Shown: positions 57,571 through 64,000 of the stretch, piece by piece
Position numbering within the stretch: position 1 is the first letter of the stretch
Layout of the letters: every line of letters starts with the position of its first letter
Assembly: GCA_907163345.1 (NCBI GenBank)
Contig: CAJQUN010000015.1
Coordinates: 8,278,886 to 8,342,885, forward strand
Direction of reading: 5' to 3'
Length of the DNA: 64,000 nucleotides
From: Haberlea rhodopensis
Lineage: Eukaryota; Streptophyta; Magnoliopsida; Lamiales; Gesneriaceae
Program-made: the position numbers and the translations under genes
Notes under the pieces: model-generated
Told to the model about the DNA's origin: nothing
Database searches by the model: none
Seen by the model: only the letters and a program-made list of their open reading frames with translations

Positions 57571-59400
57571 AGAATTTCGTCCTCGAAATTAGCACCAGTG
57601 TATCACGTAACACCCGGGCTACACAACAACATGAAGCCATAACCTCGATTCCTGACCATATCAGAATCGTCTTAAAAACCGCGAGGATACTTACCTCTCT
57701 TCAAACTCTGAAACAGAGCGACTTACCAAAACCAACATATCACCCAAGAGGCAAAACGTACCTCGATGCGGGTCATCCCAAAAGTCATTCTCTCATGACT
57801 GCAAAACAACCTATACTGACGACTGTAGATCGGACAGTCATCCTTAGTTCTAATACCACTAGTAAGAACGCATCCTGAAAGACACCTCAACCGTGAGAAC
57901 GTTGACCTCGTGTCAAACTCTGGAGTGGAATAGACTTCCAAATCCATCATAACGTCAAAGAGCGTCAGCACAACTCAACGCTAAAAAATCCAAAAGCAGT
58001 TAGTCAACTGAAACTGCGAGGATTCGAATCGCCCCCGATTCCATCGTAGATATCATTCAAAGACATCTCTATTATGACACACGATGTCTAACATACATCG
58101 TTACGAGGGAAACATTAGCATACCACGGTGTACACATACCAAGCCTGGTTTCCACTTCCAAACCTCCTCCATCAAATGAGCAGTCGCATCATTGCAACTC
58201 AATTTGGGCAACTCACGGCCACAGATTCACACAAAAGACATCTCACAAGATGTCCACCTCCGGATATCCTAAAAATCACATCCTGATCATAAATAAACAA
58301 TCGAGACTCCTCAGAGTTTCAAATTTGAAAGGACATGCAATAAACCCAATGCATCCCAAATACATGGATTCCCAGGCCAAATCAACGACGACTTGATGAC
58401 TCTCTTGTTGGTACTTCAACATCATGAGCTGTCCCAGACAAGTCTCACCAAGATTTAAACATAAACGTATACACGTTTCGGTGAGGCATACACAACCTCA
58501 ACTTCAAATAACGTGGTGACTACTAAAGTCCACCACAAACCACATCGTATCACCTTACGATTTGCCAAACTTGGTTCCAACGAGCAGTATAACGGCTCTA
58601 TCAAGCCCATCATGGTGCTGCACACACGCGGCAGACAAACTAGTCGCTGCCTCACTAGGTTCACCTCAAACCTACCAATCAGATGGACGTTTCTGCATGG
58701 CATACCATACCATGGGAGGAAAAATCAATAGAGTAGTGGGTCTTTACCCAACATTCCTCCAATGCTGACATACCCTGGACACTCCAATGTCCCCATGTAC
58801 TTAACATAACCTGATCCTACTTCCTCAGGACCCATCTTACACTCTCATGGGTGGTGTGACCATGTCTACCACAGGTCATATCAATAGAAAGCGAGTAATT
58901 CCTCAACGATTACTCCTGTCGTCAAATTACATGGCCAAAAAGCCATTCCAACGAGCATACCTCAAGGGTACCACCACTCGTAATATGATCACCCTAAACA
59001 TAAGCAGCGGTACAATCACATGTACAGCGCATCCACCTATTCCTCGAGCAACCCGCTCGGTATAAGGGTCATGTCAAACGGTGACGCACACACCACCTTG
59101 TGCTCGGTACTGGCACCCAAGGCATACCACTGAATACGTATACTCAACGCATTATCCATCGTAACGATGATGCATGTCTAATAAGACATCTCCTACACCA
59201 TCGTCATCGTCATCCTGTGACGACACATGCCAACTCATGGCATCTAAGGCATTGCCAACTAGTGACGATACATGACAACAATGACATCTAAACAACCGAG
59301 TCAACTCGTCACGGTCCATGTACATCAACATATGTCATCCATCATCATGCTAGTAAAATAGTCATAATAAAACATGTATAACAACGCATGCCAGCTATAA
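57571..59400 (-). other. LARD2 internal segment, non-coding
   Basis: 57571-58800 matches 10840-12070 of LARD1. 58800-59400 has no counterpart in the window because LARD1's equivalent lies in or beyond its repeats. Short frames (58455-58703 and 58513-58731) are interrupted in LARD1, so no gene is called. Confidence 0.65.
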
Positions 59401-59640
59401 TAATGCTAAATAGAATAGCAATATCTCATACCTCATCGCTAACAAGATAGCGGCATACCTATCTTCGTCGCTCAATAATAATACGTAATCAGCACCCATC
59501 GCTCGAAGGCGGCAAAATCCTGTGCTGAATATATAGCGGCACAGTCCATCGCTATAGAATCGACGGTATGATACCTCGTCATATAATAAGTGGCATGAAA
59601 CCTCGCTATACACCTGAGCATGAATCATCGTCCACATAAC
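59400..59640. repeat. Degenerate ATAGCGGCA / CATCGCTA repeats
   Basis: Irregular alternation of TAGCGGCA-like and ATCGCT-like words, apparently an older form of the 82-bp array that follows. Related to the short repeats in the Tekay LTR at 1850-2062. Confidence 0.6.
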
Positions 59641-60085
59641 AGCGGAAAGAGGCATCGCTATCAACATATCTGGTGGCACTAATCATCGCCAATCCTCATA
59701 GAAGAATCAGTCATCGTAAATCCACATAATAGCGGAATGGGGCATCGCTATTAACATATCCGGCGGCATAAACCATCGCCAATCCTCATAAAAGAGTGAG
59801 TCATCGTAAAATAGCGGAATGAGGCATCGGTATCATCATATCCGGCGGCATAAATCATCGCCAATCCTCATAAAAGAGTGAGTCATCGTAAAATAGCGGA
59901 ATGAGGCATCGCTATCATCATATCCGGCGGCATAAATCATCGCCAATCCTCATAAAAGAGTGAGTCATCGTAAAATAGCGGAATGAGGCATCGCTATCAT
60001 CATATCCGGCGGCATAAATCATCGCCAATCCTCATAAAAGAGTGAGTCATCGTAAAATAGCGGAATGAGGCATCGCTATCATCAT
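59641..60085. repeat. 82-bp tandem repeat
   Basis: About five units. TAGCGGAATG begins at 59730, 59812, 59894, 59976 and 60058, exactly 82 bp apart. Each unit contains GGCATCGCTAT and ATCCGGCGGCATAAATCATC. Confidence 0.92.
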
Positions 60086-60245
60086 AAACATCATCATAAT
60101 CATCATATCATCTTTACTCATCATAAACATCATCCTAAACATCATATTCACATATATACTCACAACAAACTATGTTAATTAGAAATGGGACTGTCCCGGT
60201 TCCATTATGACAGCGGCACAATTGGCCCCCTCGCTCGACATAACA

Positions 60246-60470
60246 CATCGTATGATACCCATCGCTACGCCTTGATAGCGGATGTATCTCTTTATTCAGC
60301 GGATGATACCCATCGCTACGCCTTGATAGCGGATGTACCCCATCGCTCAGCGGATGATACCCATCGCTACACCTTGATAGCGGATGTACCCCATTGCTCA
60401 TCAGCGGATGATACCCATCGCTACACCTTGATAGCGGATGTACCCCATCTCTCATCAGTTATGTGAGCGG
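60246..60470. repeat. 51-54-bp tandem repeat
   Basis: Four units of GGATGATACCCATCGCTAC then CCTTGATAGCGGATGTACCC. Within each unit CATCGCTA and TAGCGGATG can pair as stem arms. Reverse frames of repeated GVHPLSRCSDGYHP peptides are a by-product of the repeat. Confidence 0.88.
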
Positions 60471-60539
60471 CAAGACCTTCCTCGCTTGCCCATAATAACC
60501 ACCGGACATTCAACCATTCTAAGTAACATAGTGAAACAT

Positions 60540-61170
60540 ACATTATCATCTTGTAACATCATCATCATATAAACATCATCATCTTATAGCATCATTATCT
60601 TAGAGATATAACAGTAAATATACGAAATCATAGTTGAGTAAGCTTGCTGGTTATTCATTAACTTCTTTTCATTTTCCCTGGTTCATATTCATGCATATGG
60701 GCATCTTACCCTGTGGCATCTTACCACCTTATAAACATCATATCATTCTATAAACATCATATTAACATCATCATTACTTATCATAGTCGTCATCGTAAAC
60801 GTCATATCATCTTCATCTATCATAACATCATCTTAAACATCTTATCATTTTTTTATTCATTATACACATCATCATGGCATCGTAAATTCTTATGCAATCA
60901 TAGTATGATCATAATATAGGAGTATGGCCTCTTACCATATGGGCATCTTACCCCGTGGCATCTTACCACATCATAACATCGTATCACATCATCATAAACT
61001 TACTTGTCATAAACATCGTCATCATAACATATTCGTCATAAACTTACTTATCAAAATCATCATCGTAACATCATCATCATAGTCATCATCATCATAACTT
61101 ATTTATCATAATCATCATCATCATAACATTATCATCATAATCATCATCATCATAAACATCATAAATACTT
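60540..61170. repeat. CATCAT-rich region with one 59-bp minisatellite unit
   Basis: Loose CATCAT/AAACATCAT repetition. 60930-60985 holds one copy of the three hairpin words of LARD1's minisatellite on the opposite strand (TATGGCCTCTTACCATA, GGGCATCTTACCC, GTGGCATCTTACCAC), and 60695-60726 holds two of them. TTCCCTGGTTC near 60675 matches LARD1 at about 10245. Confidence 0.85.
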
Positions 61171-61625
61171 ATGCATTCAATGCATAGTCAGAGTTAGGAG
61201 TGTGTTACCGTCCGATGCCCGTACCCTTCTTACGTACCTTCCTTGCTTGAACATTACATGAACAAACGCATTAGTATATTCAATAATAATTGAGACCATA
61301 CCGAAGTATTCCACTGTCGGTTGTCTACCCAGTCTGTCCTCAGACAATACGTCATATCTTTCTTTTCCCTGATTTTCTTCCAAAATCAGATTCCTTGGCA
61401 CGTAGCATATAGAGTGTTGGACATCACTATTAATGCCATCCTCTCGTGTTCCACACGATTCCTGCAACCACAATGGTTAGCAATACCACTTTTCATAACA
61501 TAAAAGCACATAAACAATTAGTCATGTCGTATAACATTAATGCCATCATGCATAAATATGTGCTATCAATAACTTCCTAGGCCCTCAACAGCCCCAATGA
61601 GCAACCACTGCTCTGATACCACTAA
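61171..61625 (-). other. LARD2 leader with primer site
   Basis: On the reverse strand the 5' LTR is followed by TTAGTGGTATCAGAGCAGTGG (primer site TGGTATCAGAGC, 61610-61621), identical to the Tekay leader, then about 380 bp leading to AAGGAAGGTACGTAAG (61234-61245), a strong donor-like site, and GCATCGGACGGTAAC, which also follows the motif in the Tekay LTR. Confidence 0.8.
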
Positions 61626-64000
61626 TGTAAGGACCCCAAGCCCTTAACCCTTAATTAGTGTATTAACCATTATGTGTGGCACGTGCTTTCAATAAAAAGT
61701 CAATCGGGAAGCTCAAATGATGCTTACAAAATTCCTTTAAAATTCAACATTATAAGATCATCTCTACTAACATATAGACTCATAGAGTTGCCCATTACCA
61801 TCCCCATTTTGCCACTTTTCACATTGTGGACTTTTATAAAAATTTGGGGCAGAGTCTCCCCGTAAATTGAGCTATCCCAAAACAAAAGCACATCATATAA
61901 TATAATTCCCGGCCAGGGAAAACATAACACTCATCAGAATACAGCAATATCAAGTAAATTCCCAGCCAGGGAAGACACCACACATATGACAACAAAAGTG
62001 GGTTTCAACACCCACAATACACCAATGACTCTCATATCATTTAGCAATTCTACCCCTAATTGCATGCAACATAGAATGAAAGAGAGAAAGGCTCATGCCT
62101 TTATATACGACCCATATACAAGTATAATCTTGCTCACATGCGAGCATCATGAATATGTATATAACCCTCATGGGTATATAAGTACTCAATACGATACCGT
62201 GCTCCATCAAGCCCTGGTACCACGATCCTGGGAGTTCATCCAATCAACAGCTCGAGCTCATCTCCAAAGCCATCGATGTACCTGTTCACCTGCCCCAACA
62301 GAGACAGCCCCCAACGGGGTGAGCATACCAATTCCACAATTTCATAATCATAATGACATAATACATAATTTACGAAAATGTAAATATTGTGGAACATATG
62401 TGATACTTCCTGGATGGTATCATCCTCATCATAGCGTACCCCTGTAATAACCCTGTTCTCAAAACAGATAAATCATCAAATCCTGAATATGCAGTTAATC
62501 ATCATATTGGTTAACCCTAGCCAGTTTCAATTTAACAACATCTCATAACATCTTTCTTTATCTAGCAATTATCATAATTCTAGTTATCATATTGAGATTT
62601 CCTTAACTTCCGATACTAGTTAATCACTTCTCTGATTAACTACGTCTCTGTTCCTATTCATTACCAATAGGGAATAAAATACAGATATCCTAGATATCTA
62701 ATCAAATACCACATTTTCATTTCTTACTTCAAAGTAGCATCATACTATCGGTGTTTGCTCCGTAGCAACCACACCACATCATTTGCTCGCTTCATAGTGG
62801 CACCAAGCATTTCACCATGTGAATCAACATAACGTAACCAAGTCTCGGTACCATCATAGTAAAACATTTCATGTATTTAAATCATGCATCATACTTGTAA
62901 AACATCATTTAAACTATGCTCGTACGCTAAACGTACCTTAAATCCTCGAAGTCCGAGCCAAACCTTGCTCGAGTTCCATGCCCCGAGGAACGATGTGCTA
63001 ACACGATAAATAATTCACAATTATTTACGAACATGTAACCCATGCTCAAGCACATCCATAACCCTCAAAATATTGTCGACACACGACAATTAAACATCTA
63101 AAAGACCCGGGGCAGGGTACATGCAGGGATGGAAAACGAATGCAACATATCGAAAAATTGCTCAAGAACACCTTCAATAATTCGAACCCAACCAACACAA
63201 ATCAAACCCAAATAATCACCATAATTCATCTAACACATGAATTAATCAATTAACAACAACAATAATCGCCCCACATGCCAAAACCCCCAAAATTCGAATT
63301 CAAGCCCTAACTTCGAATCCAATTCCTCAATTTCGAACACAATCAGGCATCATAATGCATCTAAAACATAAATCAATCAATTACTAACAAGAATCATCAC
63401 TCCTTGTCAAAAGCCCCAATTTTTCGAACCCTAACTCACAAAATCGAGCTGAAATTCGAACCAAATGCAACAAATATTTTGAACCACAAAAGTATGAAAT
63501 CATCGACTCAATAACAGCTCACAAACGCCCCAAAAACATCAGAAAAATCGTACCAAAAACATACCAAAATCGAGCCCCAAAAATCGGATGAACTCCAGTT
63601 TTCGAACCCTACGCTTTTCTGGCAAATCCGAACGCGATTCTCGACGAAACTTCGAATTGTTGGTATGGATAGGAGCGCCTGGAAGAGACGATTCCAACGG
63701 CGGGTGGCACGCGCCGAACGGCGGCCGGACGGCGGCGGGCGGAGCACTTTTGTGCGCGGTGGTCAAAGGGGATCGGGAAAGGGGCGCGCGGGTGGAGAGA
63801 GAAATGAGGTGCTGAAATGGTTCCGATAATTAAAATCTCGGGTTCAACTGGTATTTATAGCAAAAATTACTCAAAATACTAAAAGCCCCACAAATACATC
63901 ATGATTCATTAAAAATCATCTGTTTTCAAAAATTCTCTCTCTAACTCAAAAACCCCCTACCGGTGCCCACACACAGCACCCGAGATTCTGAGTCACACTA
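61626..64000 (-). repeat. 5' LTR of LARD2 (incomplete at window edge)
   Basis: 2375 bp visible, pairing with 55007-57555. TATA box at 63852-63859 (reverse) and donor-like motif at 62918-62940. By offset, its missing 174 bp should end near 64174. Confidence 0.93.

Larger units (their letters stand above)
55007..64000 (-). mobile_element. LARD2, non-autonomous Tekay-related element, reverse (5' LTR runs off window)
   Basis: 3' LTR 55007-57555, internal 57556-61625 and 5' LTR from 61626. The primer site is at 61610-61621. The 4070-bp internal region has no gag or pol and consists of repeats plus a segment shared with LARD1. The two LTRs differ at roughly 25 sites over the visible 2.4 kb by eye. 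TCATG (55002-55006) should recur after about position 64174 if the element is intact. Confidence 0.88.

Noticed and set aside
58455..58731. Opposite-strand small frames in the LARD2 internal domain
   Set aside because: The matching LARD1 sequence (10930-11160) contains stops in the same frame.
60135..60455. 106-codon reverse frame with GVHPLSRCSDGYHP repeats
   Set aside because: Frame produced by a 51-54-bp tandem repeat; no start context and no homologous frame elsewhere.

Overview
The window is a gene-free, repeat-packed stretch of an angiosperm nuclear genome, probably a dicot. Almost every base belongs to a transposable element or an integrated virus, and I found no host gene, tRNA or rRNA gene. 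The assignment rests on plant-type LTR retrotransposons (a Tekay/Del-like Ty3/gypsy chromovirus, a SIRE-like Ty1/copia element, Athila-like fragments with tRNA-Asp primer sites) and an endogenous pararetrovirus (Caulimoviridae), all in AT-rich intergenic DNA.

Layout. 1-14665 is the 3' part of a non-autonomous LTR element (LARD1, + strand; its 5' LTR lies left of the window). Its internal domain is a 59-bp minisatellite plus ATGATG-rich repeats. A complete Tekay-like element (697-9232; 1872-bp LTRs, 5-bp duplication CATAT, intact gag-pol) sits inside the minisatellite. 14666-14853 and 33753-33878 are two pieces of an older reverse-oriented Tekay-type LTR. They are split by a reverse-oriented gypsy relic (14854-33752, duplication CCTAC), which is itself split by a 10.7-kb SIRE-like copia element (18708-29449, duplication CTTTT). 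The copia element carries a large extra 3' reading frame.

33879-36024 holds two tandem units with a tRNA-Asp primer site and a reversed Athila-like LTR end. 36211-39710 is a reverse Tekay relic (LTR plus pol 3' end) cut by a deletion. 39711-44384 is an Athila-like derivative without reverse transcriptase. 44385-about 53650 is a decayed pararetrovirus with coat, movement, protease, reverse transcriptase and RNase H domains in that order. It is split by a 2557-bp solo LTR (48116-50672, duplication CAGCA). 53651-55006 holds a copia pol relic. 55007-64000 is a second LARD (LARD2, - strand), whose 5' LTR runs off the window.

How the parts relate. The two LARDs, the solo LTR and the Tekay elements share LTR ends and, where primer sites remain, an initiator-tRNA-Met primer site. 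The LARDs are therefore plausibly mobilised by Tekay proteins. Two LTR differences seen in 1872 bp and an uninterrupted polyprotein make the 697-9232 copy by far the youngest autonomous element here. Three signals are not explained by ordinary element anatomy: minisatellite stem arms that change in pairs around a fixed loop; clusters of the palindrome GCGATCGATCGC in two unrelated LTR lineages; and a conserved splice-donor-like motif (AAGGTACGT followed by GTACGAGCA) in the LTRs and leaders of the Tekay/LARD group.
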